The notes: generated from the sequence alone by a model not told the origin. A stretch of 64,000 bases of DNA from Streptomyces brasiliensis (GCF_014647875.1 NZ_BMQA01000003.1:248001-312000); one strand, 5' to 3'; shown: positions 1 to 8,515, counted from the first letter of the stretch. Numbers and translations are program-made.

Positions 1-381
1 GCCCTGCTGGGTGATGCCGGAGCCGATCTCCTCGCGCACCTCACCCCAGATGCCCTCGCGCTTGGGCGCGGCGAAGGCCTGCAGCTGGATGGCGCTGTCG
101 CGCAGCACGACCGTCGCGGCGACGATCGCGTCACCCGCGACCTCGACCCGCAGCTCCATGCCGTCGATTCCCGGCACGAACAGACCGCCGAGGTCCACGC
201 GGCCCTCGCTCGGGTCGCGCACCTCGGAGTCGTCCCAGGGCCCATCGGGCCGCGGCTCCGGCTCGAGCCGTACGCGCTCGCCCTCTACCTCGTCCGCCTC
301 GGTGTCGACGCTGTCGACGACCTGCTCGGCCTCGCCGGCCGCGCCCTCGGCGGCACCCTTCGTCTTGCGACGTCCGAACAC
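1..381 (-). CDS. DUF3710 domain protein, partial (C-terminus beyond window)
   Basis: Conserved actinobacterial protein of unknown function, recognised as DUF3710 from its basic start (FGRRKTK), an acidic/Ala-rich linker and the following segments PSEGRVDLGGLFVPGIDGM and AIQLQAFAAPKREGIWGEVR. The GTG start at 381 lies one base beyond the dut stop, so it is the distal gene of a thioesterase-dut-DUF3710 operon read leftward. Only 127 codons are present and no stop is seen. The pairing with dut is a usual actinobacterial arrangement. No catalytic motif is visible and I assign no function. Confidence 0.75.
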   Translation of the reverse strand, partial: MFGRRKTKGAAEGAAGEAEQVVDSVDTEADEVEGERVRLEPEPRPDGPWDDSEVRDPSEGRVDLGGLFVPGIDGMELRVEVAGDAIVAATVVLRDSAIQLQAFAAPKREGIWGEVREEIGSGITQQG

Positions 382-382
382 G

Positions 383-937
383 TCACTGTCCTTCCCGGTC
401 GGATACGACCGAAGCGTATCGATTCCCACCCGTCCGGCCACCTTCGGCGGCCCGACCGCTTGTGCCGCTCACGTCGCCCACCGCGGCATGACCGCCGGTG
501 GACCCGAAGCCCCCCTCGGCCCGCGCCGAGTCGGGAAGCTCCGCGACCTCCTGGAAGCGGACCCTCTCGACCTGCTGGACGACCAGTTGGGCAATCCGGT
601 CGAAGCGCTCGAACCGCACGGACTCGCGCGGGTCGAGGTTCACCACGATCACCTTGATCTCCCCACGGTACCCGGCATCAACCGTCCCTGGGGCATTCAC
701 CAGAGCGACACCGCAGCGGGCGGCGAGACCGGAACGGGGGTGCACGAAGGCCGCGTACCCCTCCGGGAGGGCGATCGACACTCCCGTGGGCAGGACGGCA
801 CGCTCACCGGGCTTCAGTTCGCAGTCCTCGGTGGTGCGCAGATCGGCGCCCGCGTCGCCGGGGTGCGCGTACGCCGGCAGCGGTACGTCCGGGTCGACGC
901 GCCGGATGAGGACGTCCACGGGGGACTCGGGGCTCAC
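383..937 (-). CDS. dut: deoxyuridine 5'-triphosphate nucleotidohydrolase (dUTPase)
   Basis: Hydrolyses dUTP to dUMP and pyrophosphate, keeping uracil out of DNA and feeding dTMP synthesis; the family is a homotrimer. All five trimeric dUTPase motifs are visible in order: DAGADL, PRSGLAARCG, GTVDAGYRGEIKVIVVNL (catalytic Asp and uracil-stacking Tyr), RIAQLVVQ, and the P-loop-like RAEGGFGSTG. At 184 aa it is slightly longer than the usual ~150-170 aa because of a Gly/Arg-rich C-terminal tail after motif 5. The ATG at 937 overlaps the stop of the upstream thioesterase by four bases (ATGA), implying translational coupling. A thymidine kinase lies about 14 kb away in the same window. Confidence 0.96.
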   Translation of the reverse strand: MSPESPVDVLIRRVDPDVPLPAYAHPGDAGADLRTTEDCELKPGERAVLPTGVSIALPEGYAAFVHPRSGLAARCGVALVNAPGTVDAGYRGEIKVIVVNLDPRESVRFERFDRIAQLVVQQVERVRFQEVAELPDSARAEGGFGSTGGHAAVGDVSGTSGRAAEGGRTGGNRYASVVSDREGQ

Positions 938-1518
938 GGGTTCACCTCGAAGGCGCGGGCGCGCCGGATCTGGTCGGGGTCGTTCATGGCGGCCCGGATC
1001 TCCTCCTGGCGGCCGTGGTCGATGAAGTGGTCGACCTTGACCTCGATGAAGAGGGCGTCGGCGCGGACGGCGACGGGACCGTCGGGGCCGTCGATCCGGC
1101 CGACGGCGCTGGAGTAGATCTTCCGCCCGGCTACGGCGGTCACCTCGGCGGACAGGTACAGGGTCGTCCCCACCGGCACGGGCCGCGCGAAGTCGGTCTC
1201 CAGCCGTCCGGTCACGGCGACGGTCCGCAGGAGCCAGTTCAGCGAGCCGAGCGTCTCGTCGAGCGCGGTGGTCAGCACACCGCCGTGCGCGAGACCGGGC
1301 GCACCCTGGTGGGCGCTCTGCACGGTGAACTCGGCGGTGAGGCTGACGCCCTCACCGGCCCTGGCCTCCAGATGCAGTCCATGGGGCTGCTCACCGCCAC
1401 AGCCGAAACACTGGCTGTAATGCGCACCGAGAAGCTCACCAGGCGCGGGTGCGTCGGCATGCCGCACCGGTTTCACGGCGTCGGCGGGAGGCTGAAGAGC
1501 TGCGGAACCACCACTCAC
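934..1518 (-). CDS. PaaI/hotdog-fold thioesterase family protein
   Basis: Probable acyl-CoA thioesterase of the hotdog fold. The core runs from roughly residue 40: a Cys-containing CFGCG segment, then HGGVLTTALDETLGSLNW, which is the usual active-site helix region (HGG followed by an acidic residue) of PaaI/4HBT proteins, and a C-terminal strand DALFIEVKVDHF. Substrate is not predictable. I chose the GTG at 1518 because the reading further upstream is Arg/Gly-rich and looks non-coding. It is first in the operon with dut and DUF3710, overlapping dut by ATGA. Divergently oriented from the DUF3093 gene. Confidence 0.8.
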   Translation of the reverse strand: MSGGSAALQPPADAVKPVRHADAPAPGELLGAHYSQCFGCGGEQPHGLHLEARAGEGVSLTAEFTVQSAHQGAPGLAHGGVLTTALDETLGSLNWLLRTVAVTGRLETDFARPVPVGTTLYLSAEVTAVAGRKIYSSAVGRIDGPDGPVAVRADALFIEVKVDHFIDHGRQEEIRAAMNDPDQIRRARAFEVNP

Positions 1519-1631
1519 AGGCGCAGACCTTACCCGCCCACCACCCACCCACCACCGCCCCACCCGACAGCGCTTCGCGCCAGGCCGCCCTGATTCCCGG
1601 CGCACTCCGGCACCGTGCCAAGCTTGGCTTC

Positions 1632-2096
1632 ATGCAGCTCTCCGCCACCCCGTACGAAGAACGCCTCACCGCCCCCCGCTCCTGGTGGCTGATCAGCTTT
1701 CTGGTCGGCGTCTCACTCGCCCTGATCCTGCTGCCCTTCGGCACCCTGCCGCTGCTGGGCGGCCTGGTGGGCGGCACGGCGGCGGCCGCGGTGGTGGCCA
1801 GTTCGTACGGCTCGCTCCGCATCCGCGTCGTGGGCGGCCACCTGATCGCCGGCGAGGCGAAGATCCCGGTGACGGCCCTGGGCGACTCCGAGGTGCTCGA
1901 CCCGGAGGAGGCCCGGGCCTGGCGCACGTACAAGGCGGACACCCGCGCCTTCCTGCTGCTGCGCGCGTACATCCCGCGGGCGCTGCGCGTCGAGGTCACC
2001 GACCCGGCGGACCCGACGCCGTACCTGTACCTGTCGTCACGGGAGCCGGAGAAGCTGGCGGCGGCGATCGAGGCGGCGCGGGAGGCGGCGGTCTAA
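1632..2096 (+). CDS. DUF3093 domain membrane protein
   Basis: Small actinobacterial membrane protein (154 aa). Near the N-terminus (about residues 15-55) are two hydrophobic segments, LISFLVGVSLALILLPFGTL and a Gly/Ala-rich stretch, followed by a cytoplasmic PH-like beta domain with ITALGDSEVLD-type sequence (VTALGDSEVLDPEEAR) and ending in a helix EPEKLAAAIEAAREAA. This layout is that of DUF3093. ATG at 1632 chosen because it directly precedes YEERLTAPRSWW, the conserved family start. Function unknown. It faces dut's operon and converges on the EcsC-like gene. Confidence 0.82.
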   Translation: MQLSATPYEERLTAPRSWWLISFLVGVSLALILLPFGTLPLLGGLVGGTAAAAVVASSYGSLRIRVVGGHLIAGEAKIPVTALGDSEVLDPEEARAWRTYKADTRAFLLLRAYIPRALRVEVTDPADPTPYLYLSSREPEKLAAAIEAAREAAV

Positions 2097-2209
2097 GGGC
2101 TGCCGCGCGGGGCGAAGACAGGGCCGAGGGCCGTCGGCGCGTCCGCCGCGAGCGGGGCCGGAACGCCTCAGTAGCCTCCGCGAAAAGTCCGGAGAGAGGG
2201 CCGGAGGCC

Positions 2210-3127
2210 TCAGTGCTCCAGTTCCTTGCCGATCTCGCCCATCGTCAGCGGTTCCGCCGGGGGCTCGAGCGGGGGCAGCTCGGGGAGTTCGTCCCACGGC
2301 ACCTGTGCCTTGCGCAGATCGGCGCGGATACGGGCGGCGAGCTTCTTGGTGTCGCGGCGGTTCATGACCGCACCGACCGCCGCACCGACCATGAACGGCA
2401 TCAGGTTCGGCAGGTCACGCACCATCCGCTTCATGATCTGCTGGCGCAGTTCGCGCTTCATCTGGCCCCCGAGGGCCAAGTTGATCGACGACGGCTTCAG
2501 CACGTCGATCCCGCGCTCCCCCGACCAGGAGGACAGATACGCGGTACTGCGGGCCTTGAGGCTGCCCGGCGGGCGCAGGCCGTAGACCTCGTGGAGCTCG
2601 GCGATCAGCTTCAGCTCGATCGCCGCGACCCCGGTGATCTCCGTGGCCAGTTCCGTGGGCATCGCGGGCGGCACGGGCAGCATCGCGGCGGCACCGACAC
2701 CGGCCCCTACCGTCGACGTCGCGTTCGCCGCGCCCGCCACGAGTCTGTCCGCGATCTGCTCCGGCCCCAGGCCCGGGAACTGCCGGCGCAGCGTCGCGAG
2801 GTCCCGTACGGGAATCCGCGGGGCGATGTCGATGATCCGGTCCGCGAGATAGGACAGGCCCGCTTTGGCGCGGCTGCCGCCCATACGGGCACCGTCCCGG
2901 GCGAGGTCCCGGGCCTTGCCCCCGATGACCGCGACCCGTCGCCTCGCGATGGGCGGCGGCTGCTCAGCCGGCACGGGGAGGTCTCCCCGGTCGGCAGGTT
3001 CGAGCGAGGCCCCCACTTCGGATGAGCCCCGCTCGCCCTCACGCGCTCCGTGCGGGCCGTCGGACGGCCCTTGGTCCGCTCCCCCCAGGGAGAAGCGGCG
3101 CTTCCGAGGTGGGGTCGAGCCAGTCAC
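2210..3127 (-). CDS. EcsC-like protein
   Basis: 305-aa protein with a low-complexity, charged and Pro/Ser-rich N-terminal 60-70 residues, then a helical, Gly/Ala-rich core with two likely membrane-interacting stretches (VGAGVGAAAMLPVPPAMP and LMPFMVGAAVGAVMNRRDTKK) resembling the EcsC family. Family role is poorly defined (named after a Bacillus gene linked to an ABC transporter). It starts 13 bases after the DUF4193 gene stop on the same strand, so the two probably form an operon. The DNA of the N-terminal extension carries a run starting GGTCTCCCC at about 2992 that resembles the repeat in the pat-like gene at 18.5 kb. Family assignment is by sequence feel and moderately sure. Confidence 0.6.
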   Translation of the reverse strand: MTGSTPPRKRRFSLGGADQGPSDGPHGAREGERGSSEVGASLEPADRGDLPVPAEQPPPIARRRVAVIGGKARDLARDGARMGGSRAKAGLSYLADRIIDIAPRIPVRDLATLRRQFPGLGPEQIADRLVAGAANATSTVGAGVGAAAMLPVPPAMPTELATEITGVAAIELKLIAELHEVYGLRPPGSLKARSTAYLSSWSGERGIDVLKPSSINLALGGQMKRELRQQIMKRMVRDLPNLMPFMVGAAVGAVMNRRDTKKLAARIRADLRKAQVPWDELPELPPLEPPAEPLTMGEIGKELEH

Positions 3128-3140
3128 GGCCGACCCCTCC

Positions 3141-3437
3141 TCAGTCGCAGTCGCGGCAGATCGGCTGACCGTTCTTCTCCCTGGCCAGCTGGCTGCGGTG
3201 GTGCACGAGGAAGCAGCTCATGCACGTGAACTCGTCCTGCTGCTTCGGCAGGACACGGACGGCGAGCTCCTCGTTCGAGAGATCGGCACCGGGCAGCTCG
3301 AGCCCTTCGGCGGCCTCGAACTCGTCGACGTCCACTGCTGAGGTGGACTTGTCGTTCCGCCGGGCCTTCAGCTCTTCAAGGCTGTCCGAGTCGACGTCGT
3401 CGTCGGTCTTGCGTGGAGTGTCGTAATCGGTTGCCAT
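3141..3437 (-). CDS. DUF4193 family zinc-ribbon-like protein
   Basis: 98-aa acidic protein conserved across actinobacteria. The N-terminal half is highly charged (TPRKTDDDVDSDSLEELKARR). The C-terminus has two Cys pairs, CMSC and CRDC, separated by about 20 residues including HH, giving a probable zinc ribbon (CMSCFLVHHRSQLA, then PICRDCD at the very end). Start ATG at 3437 was chosen because it begins the conserved MATDYDTPRKTDDD. No function assigned. Precedes the EcsC-like gene by 13 bases; upstream is a 404-base non-coding interval with GATCAC-rich sites. Confidence 0.85.
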   Translation of the reverse strand: MATDYDTPRKTDDDVDSDSLEELKARRNDKSTSAVDVDEFEAAEGLELPGADLSNEELAVRVLPKQQDEFTCMSCFLVHHRSQLAREKNGQPICRDCD

Positions 3438-3841
3438 GTCGCTCTCCCCCTCTGGGTGTCTGCGGTGTCTCCAGCGCACGTAACGCGTGAGAGGCCGGAC
3501 TTGTGCCCGACCTGAGGCGGAGATTTTGCCTCACATCAAGGTCTGTTACTCAATCGACACCCAACCGGACTCCTCAAGAGTGATCGGCTTGGATGGCGAT
3601 GGGGACCGTACACGGTCCGAAGGTCGCACCTCAAAGGCGGTCTCACCCTGTACTTCCCGTGATCAAGACCCCCGAAAACCAGGATTTTCCCGGCTTTCCG
3701 CCTTGGACATGATCACAGAGAGTAGATGGCCGGAAAAACGCCCATGTGATCGATCACACACACTCAACCTCGTAGGGCTCCTGGAAAATTCCGCGCAAAG
3801 CGAACATCCCCGCGTGTGTCGAGGGCCCGGCCAAGACCGGA
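3438..3841. other. intergenic region upstream of DUF4193, with GATCAC-type palindrome
   Basis: No convincing gene. A perfect 14-bp palindrome TGTGATCGATCACA lies at 3745-3758, and related GATCA-containing words recur (TGATCAAG near 3660, ATGATCACAG near 3709, and GGATCACACAGG across the end of cutS near 3839). The interval should hold the promoter for the DUF4193/EcsC-like operon and the 3' end of cutS mRNA. I see no strong intrinsic terminator. The palindrome has the right half sites for a CRP-like site but a spacing two bases short. Confidence 0.5.
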
Positions 3842-5095
3842 TCACACAGGCAGGGTGACCCTCATCACGAGCCCTCCCCCCTCACGAGGCTGTGCCGAGA
3901 TCTGACCGCCGTGCGCCCGGGCCACGGACCGGACGATCGACAGGCCGAGGCCCACACCCTTGTCGCTGCCCGTGCGCTCCGTACGCAGCCGCCTGAAGGG
4001 CTCGAAGAGGTTGTCGATCTCGTACGCCGGCACGACCGGCCCGGTGTTCGACACGGTGAGCACCGCCTGCCCGTGCTGGACGTCGGTGCCGACCTCCACC
4101 CACCCGGCCTCGGGCACGTTGTACCGCACGGCGTTCTGCACCAGGTTCAGCGCGATCCGCTCCAGCAGGACACCGTTGCCCTGGACCACCGCGGGCCTGC
4201 ACTCGCCCCGGATCCGGACGCCCTTGGCCTCCGCCTCGGCGTGCACCTGGTCGATGGCCTGCGAGGCCACCTCGGCGAGGTCGACGGGCTTGCGCTCCAC
4301 GATCTCGTTGTCGCTGCGGGCGAGCAGCAGCAGACCCTCCACGAGCTGCTCGCTGCGCTCGTTGGTGGCCAGCAGCGTCTTGCCGAGCTGCTGGAGCTCC
4401 ACCGGCGCGTTGGGGTCGGAGAGGTGCACCTCGAGCAGCGTGCGGTTGATCGCGAGCGGGGTGCGCAACTCGTGCGAGGCGTTCCCGACGAAGCGCTGCT
4501 GGGCCGTGAAGGCGCGCTCCAGGCGGTCCAGCATGTCGTCGAGGGTGTCGGCCAGCTCCTTCAGCTCGTCGTCCGGGCCGTCCAGCTCGATCCTGCGGGA
4601 GAGGTCCGAGCCCGCGACCGCGCGTGCGGTACGGGTGATCCGGCCGAGCGGAGTCAGCACGCGGCCTGCCATCGCGTAGCCGAACGCGAAGGCGATCACC
4701 GCGAGGCCCAGCAGGGCCAGCAGCGAGCGGCTGAGCAGGTCGTCCAGTGCGACCTGGCGCTGGTGGTCGACGCACTGGCTGATCGCCTCGTTGAACTCGT
4801 CCAGGGACAGGCTCGTCGTGTTGATCGCGGGGCAGTTGTCGCTGGAGACCTTGATCGCCGTACCACTGACGATCTTGAACAGGGGCTGGTTGCCCGTGTT
4901 GATCGCCTGCGCGGCCAGCAGATAGATGATCGACAGCAGCAGGATGCCGGCGATCAGGAACATGCCGCCGTACAGCAGCGTGAGCCGTATCCGGATGGTC
5001 GGGCGCAGCCACGGGAACGGGGGCTGCGGCCTTCTGGGGTCCCAGGTGGGCTTCGGGGGTGCCTGGGGCGGCGCGGGTGTCGTGGCCACGGTCAT
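3842..5095 (-). CDS. cutS: CutS, membrane sensor histidine kinase
   Basis: Sensor kinase of the CutRS system. TM1 is about residues 38-62 and TM2 about 124-144, flanking an extracytoplasmic loop with two cysteines, C88 and C108. Then a HAMP linker (PLGRITRTARAVAGSDLSRR), an H-box with H208 in NASHELRTPLA, N-box LNLVQNAVRYN, and G-boxes GVGLGLSIVRSVARAHGG. Length is 417 aa. ATG at 5095 shares its A with the cutR stop (TGATG), so translation is coupled. In Streptomyces, CutRS has been linked to secretion/redox stress at the membrane and to antibiotic production; the two loop cysteines fit a redox-sensing role, which is inference here. Confidence 0.93.
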   Translation of the reverse strand: MTVATTPAPPQAPPKPTWDPRRPQPPFPWLRPTIRIRLTLLYGGMFLIAGILLLSIIYLLAAQAINTGNQPLFKIVSGTAIKVSSDNCPAINTTSLSLDEFNEAISQCVDHQRQVALDDLLSRSLLALLGLAVIAFAFGYAMAGRVLTPLGRITRTARAVAGSDLSRRIELDGPDDELKELADTLDDMLDRLERAFTAQQRFVGNASHELRTPLAINRTLLEVHLSDPNAPVELQQLGKTLLATNERSEQLVEGLLLLARSDNEIVERKPVDLAEVASQAIDQVHAEAEAKGVRIRGECRPAVVQGNGVLLERIALNLVQNAVRYNVPEAGWVEVGTDVQHGQAVLTVSNTGPVVPAYEIDNLFEPFRRLRTERTGSDKGVGLGLSIVRSVARAHGGQISAQPREGGGLVMRVTLPV

Positions 5096-5748
5096 CAGAT
5101 CCGGTAGCCGGAGCCGGGGACGGTGACGATGACGGGCGGCTCGCCCAGCTTGCGGCGCAGGGTCATGACCGTGACGCGCACGACGTTGGTGAACGGGTCG
5201 GTGTTCTCGTCCCAGGCCTTCTCCAGGAGCTGCTCGGCGGAGACGACGGCGCCCTCGCTGCGCATCAGCACCTCCAGGACGGCGAACTCCTTGGGCGCGA
5301 GCTGCACCTCCTTGCCGTCGCGGAAGACCTCGCGGCGGTTGGGGTCGAGCTTGATCCCGGCGCGCTCCAGGACGGGCGGCAGCGGGACGCTGGTGCGCCG
5401 GCCGAGGGCGCGCACGCGCGCGATGAGCTCGCTGAACGCGAAGGGCTTGGGCAGGTAGTCGTCGGCGCCGATCTCCAGGCCCTCGACCCGGTCGCTGACG
5501 TCGCCGGAGGCGGTGAGCATCAGCACGCGCGTGGGCATGCCCAGTTCGACGAGCTTGCGGCAGACGTCGTCGCCGTGCACCAGCGGGAGGTCGCGGTCGA
5601 GGACGACCACGTCGTAGTCGTTGACGCCGATGCGCTCCAGAGCGGCCGCACCGTCGTACACGACGTCGACGGCCATGGCCTCCCGGCGCAGTCCGGTGGC
5701 CACCGCATCGGCGAGCAGCTGCTCGTCCTCGACGACGAGTACGCGCAC
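5095..5748 (-). CDS. cutR: CutR, OmpR/PhoB-family response regulator
   Basis: 217-aa response regulator: receiver domain residues 1-115 with acidic pocket VVEDEQ, phospho-acceptor D51 in VVVLDRDLP, switch Thr in MLTASG and Lys in LPKPFAFSEL; winged-helix DNA-binding domain from about 125 to the end, closing with PPVIVTVPGSGYRI. GTG at 5748 chosen because it begins VRVLVVEDE. First gene of cutRS. A possible HrdB-type promoter lies about 100 bases upstream (TTGACC, 16-base gap, TATGGC, minus strand). Confidence 0.95.
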   Translation of the reverse strand: MRVLVVEDEQLLADAVATGLRREAMAVDVVYDGAAALERIGVNDYDVVVLDRDLPLVHGDDVCRKLVELGMPTRVLMLTASGDVSDRVEGLEIGADDYLPKPFAFSELIARVRALGRRTSVPLPPVLERAGIKLDPNRREVFRDGKEVQLAPKEFAVLEVLMRSEGAVVSAEQLLEKAWDENTDPFTNVVRVTVMTLRRKLGEPPVIVTVPGSGYRI

Positions 5749-6162
5749 GTCGCAGTTCCTTCCTGTGTCCACCCGCGTGGCTCACAGTGGGCGCGCGCGG
5801 GCAGGGGGCTTCGTAGGGTGTGACTCCATCCTGCCCTTTTCGGCCATAAGTCGGCTGTAAGGCGGGTCAAAGGCCGCAGGGATCCGGTCGCCGGGGCGGG
5901 AATGCGAGATTTTCTCCCGCGGTTGAGGTTTCCACGGAAGGGAGCGGGGGGAGGACCGCATGTACACCCCGCGATCACGCTCTGCATGTGCCGCAGCACC
6001 AAGCGGTACCTCACGATCCGCTTACCGCAGGGCGGGCGTGGGTGTCCGGCACCGTCGCCGCCCAGCCGGGCAGCGCTGGGCACCTGCAGTCGACGTGATC
6101 GCCCCTTCCGAACGGCACACCCCCGTGCCACCGACCCACGACCCAGGACGAGGGGGCGCAGC
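5749..6162. other. intergenic region between cutR and the 57-aa gene
   Basis: No gene seen. It contains the probable cutR promoter (separate entry), an imperfect inverted repeat around 5897-5922 (GCGGGA ... TCCCGC), and the upstream region of the small plus-strand gene at 6163. Open frames here lack streptomycete codon bias. Confidence 0.5.
5843..5870 (-). promoter_or_regulatory. candidate HrdB-type promoter of cutRS
   Basis: On the minus strand TTGACC (5870-5865) is followed after 16 bases by TATGGC (5848-5843), close to the principal-sigma consensus. It would start transcription about 85-90 bases upstream of the cutR GTG. Match judged by eye only. Confidence 0.4.
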
Positions 6163-6336
6163 ATGGACGCATTCACCGCAGGACTTCTGCAGCGCATAAA
6201 GACGACCGAGTCCGACTTGTCGCGGGCTCGCGACGAGGGCGACGACTTCCTCGTCGAGGTGGAGCAGGCCGAACTCGACGACCTGCGCCGCCTCGCCGCC
6301 GAACACGGTGTGGAGGTCGGCGCGACCAGCGTCTGA
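6163..6336 (+). CDS. small conserved acidic protein, function unknown
   Basis: 57-aa protein starting MDAFTAGLLQRIKTTES, strongly acidic and predicted helical throughout (many Glu/Asp with heptad-like Leu spacing, e.g. FLVEVEQAELDDLRRLAAE). A purine-rich AGGACGAGGGGG stretch lies upstream of the ATG, and a strong intrinsic terminator starts 13 bases after the stop, which together support a real single-gene transcript. I do not recognise a family with a known role. Confidence 0.7.
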   Translation: MDAFTAGLLQRIKTTESDLSRARDEGDDFLVEVEQAELDDLRRLAAEHGVEVGATSV

Positions 6337-6348
6337 CAGCCCGTAGGG

Positions 6349-6391
6349 CAGCAGCGGGGCCCGGCGAATCCAGCGCCGGGCCCCGCTGCTG
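6349..6391 (+). terminator. strong intrinsic terminator after the 57-aa gene
   Basis: Perfect 18-bp stem (6349-6366 with 6374-6391), loop of 7 bases, starting CAGCAGCGGGGC, followed by TCTTG rather than a long T run, as is common in Streptomyces. It could also serve as a minus-strand terminator for the monophosphatase gene ending at 6461. Confidence 0.85.
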
Positions 6392-6460
6392 CTGTCTTGC
6401 GGCGTCGTTCACGCCGTGTCCTCCGGCAGGACCCGGCGTATGCGACGCGGCGATCCGCCG

Positions 6461-7276
6461 TCAGTCGTGCCAGGCGCCGAAGTCCTCCAGGAGGGTCTGG
6501 AGGGGCTCGAAGACTCCCGGAGTGGCCGCGACCGTCAGGGCGCGTGACGGGCGTTCTCCGGGGCGTCCGCCGGTCAGGGCGCCCGCCTCCCGGGCGATCA
6601 GGTCGCCCGCCGCCACGTCCCAGGCGTTCAGGCCGCGCTCGTAGTAGCCGTCCAGGCGGCCCGCCGCCAGGTCGCAGAGGTCGACCGCGGCCGAGCCACC
6701 GCGGCGGATGTCGCGGAGGAGCGGGATCAGCCGCGCCGCCACCTCGGCCTGGTGGGCGCGGACCTCGTGGACGTAGTTGAAGCCCGTGGAGACCAGGGCC
6801 TGGTCCAGGGGCGGCGCAGGGCGGCAGGCCAGCTCGCGCTCGCCCTCCCAGGCCCCGGTGGCCCGGGCACCCCCGCCGCGCACAGCGTGGTACGTCTCGC
6901 CCCGCATCGGCACGGCGACCACGCCGACCACGGTCTCGCCGTCCTTCTCGGCTGCGATGGACACCGACCAGGTCGGCAGCCCGTACAGGTAGTTGACCGT
7001 GCCGTCGAGCGGGTCGATCACCCAGCGGACGCCGCTCGTGCCCTCGCTGGACGCGCCCTCCTCGCCGAGGAAACCGTCCCCGGGGCGGTGGCGCGCGATC
7101 AGGTCGGTGATCAGCTTCTCCGCCGCGATGTCCATCTCGGTGACGACGTCGATAGGGCTGGACTTGGTCGCGGCGACCGCGAGATCGGCGGGGCGGCCGT
7201 CCCGGAGCAGTTCGCCGGCCCGGCGGGCTGCCTCCTGGGCCAGTTCGAGCAGTTCCGAGTGCAGGGGGTCGGTCAC
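6461..7276 (-). CDS. inositol monophosphatase family protein
   Basis: Mg-dependent phosphatase of the IMPase/FIG superfamily (271 aa). Visible metal-site motifs: GEEGAS (Glu ligand), WVIDPLDGTVNYLYGLP (the DPxDGT motif) and GLNAWDVAAGDLIAREAG (WDxAAG). Substrate could be inositol-1-phosphate, histidinol phosphate or another sugar phosphate; sequence alone does not decide. GTG at 7276 is 8 bases after the ferrochelatase stop, so the two are co-transcribed with hemH first. Confidence 0.88.
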   Translation of the reverse strand: MTDPLHSELLELAQEAARRAGELLRDGRPADLAVAATKSSPIDVVTEMDIAAEKLITDLIARHRPGDGFLGEEGASSEGTSGVRWVIDPLDGTVNYLYGLPTWSVSIAAEKDGETVVGVVAVPMRGETYHAVRGGGARATGAWEGERELACRPAPPLDQALVSTGFNYVHEVRAHQAEVAARLIPLLRDIRRGGSAAVDLCDLAAGRLDGYYERGLNAWDVAAGDLIAREAGALTGGRPGERPSRALTVAATPGVFEPLQTLLEDFGAWHD

Positions 7277-7284
7277 GGGGCTCC

Positions 7285-8412
7285 TCACGCGTAGGGGCTG
7301 TCGGCGCCCGCGGCGGCGGGACGGGGGGCACGGGCCGGGCAGCAGCCCACCGGGCACACGTTGTGGCTCGCACCGAGCGTGCCGAGGGCGCAGGGCGTGA
7401 CCGCGCGACCGCTCTCCGCGCCGGCGCGCTCCACGATCAGCTCGCGGATCGCGGCGGCGAAGCGCGGGTCGGCGCCGACGGTGGCCGAGCGGCGCACCGG
7501 CAGGCCCAGTTCGGCGGCCTTGGCCGTGGCCTCCGTGTCGAGGTCGTAGAGGACCTCCATGTGGTCGGAGACGAAGCCGATCGGGGCCATGACGACGGCC
7601 GGGACCCCGGCGCCGTGCAGCTCCTCGAGGTGGTCGCAGATGTCGGGCTCCAGCCACGGGATGTGCGGGGCGCCGGAGCGGGACTGGTAGACGAGCTTCC
7701 AGGGGTGGTCGACGCCGGTGCGCTCGCGGACGGTGTCGGCGATCAGGCGGGCCACGTCCAGGTGCTGGCGGACGTACGCGCCGCCGTCCCCGTGGTCCTC
7801 GACCGGGCCGGAGGTGTCAGCGGCGGAGGTCGGGATGGAGTGAGTGGTGAAAGCGATGTGGGCGGTGTCCCGGACGTCCTCGGGGAGGTCGGCGAGCGAC
7901 GCCAGCACTCCCTCGATCATGGGCTCGACGAAGCCGGGGTGGTTGAAGTAGTGGCGCAGCTTGTCGATCTCGGGGAGTTCGAGGCCCTCGGCCTCCAGCG
8001 CGGCCAGCGCGTCGGCGAGGTTCTCGCGGTACTGGCGGCAGCCCGAGTAGGAGGCGTAGGCGCTGGTGGCCAGGACCAGGATGCGTCGGCGGCCGTCGGC
8101 GACCATTTCGCGCAGGGTGTCCGTGAGGTACGGCGCCCAGTTGCGGTTGCCCCAGTAGACCGGCAGGTCCAGGCCGTGGTCGGCGAAGTCCTTGCGGAGG
8201 GCGTCCAGGAGGGCGCGGTTCTGGCCGTTGATGGGGCTGACCCCGCCGAACAGGAAGTAGTGCTGCCCGACTTCCTTGAGGCGTTCCTTGGGGATGCCGC
8301 GCCCGCGGGTCACGTTCTCCAGGAACGGGACCACGTCGTCCGGCCCTTCGGGGCCGCCGAACGAGAGCAGGAGCAGGGCGTCATAGGGGGTGGCATCGAG
8401 CGCGTCTGGCAT
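7285..8412 (-). CDS. hemH: ferrochelatase (coproporphyrin ferrochelatase)
   Basis: Inserts Fe2+ into the porphyrin in haem synthesis. In actinobacteria the coproporphyrin-dependent route is used, so the likely substrate is coproporphyrin III (CpfC). Seen: N-terminal [18 protein letters not shown], catalytic His in TTHSIP, the [16 protein letters not shown] signature, and Glu in [16 protein letters not shown]-terminal cysteine cluster, [18 protein letters not shown], matches the [2Fe-2S]-binding tail known for actinobacterial ferrochelatases. 375 aa, ATG at 8412. Divergent from an MFS transporter with an iron-box-like site between them, suggesting iron control. Confidence 0.94.
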   Translation of the reverse strand: MPDALDATPYDALLLLSFGGPEGPDDVVPFLENVTRGRGIPKERLKEVGQHYFLFGGVSPINGQNRALLDALRKDFADHGLDLPVYWGNRNWAPYLTDTLREMVADGRRRILVLATSAYASYSGCRQYRENLADALAALEAEGLELPEIDKLRHYFNHPGFVEPMIEGVLASLADLPEDVRDTAHIAFTTHSIPTSAADTSGPVEDHGDGGAYVRQHLDVARLIADTVRERTGVDHPWKLVYQSRSGAPHIPWLEPDICDHLEELHGAGVPAVVMAPIGFVSDHMEVLYDLDTEATAKAAELGLPVRRSATVGADPRFAAAIRELIVERAGAESGRAVTPCALGTLGASHNVCPVGCCPARAPRPAAAGADSPYA

Positions 8413-8515
8413 GTCTCGATCCTGCCACCCGCCGCCGACAGCCGGGAAACGGTGGGGCGATGAGTCTGTTTCGGTCAGTTTTGGAGTATTTTTCCCGGCC
8501 GTAATTCGAGGTGCA

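Noticed and set aside
3745..3758. Crp binding site
   Set aside because: TGTGA half sites are separated by 4 rather than the required spacing, so I list it only as an unassigned palindrome.
3487..3858. 123-codon plus-strand frame between DUF4193 and cutS
   Set aside because: Lacks streptomycete codon bias, has no ribosome-binding site and overlaps the cutS end.
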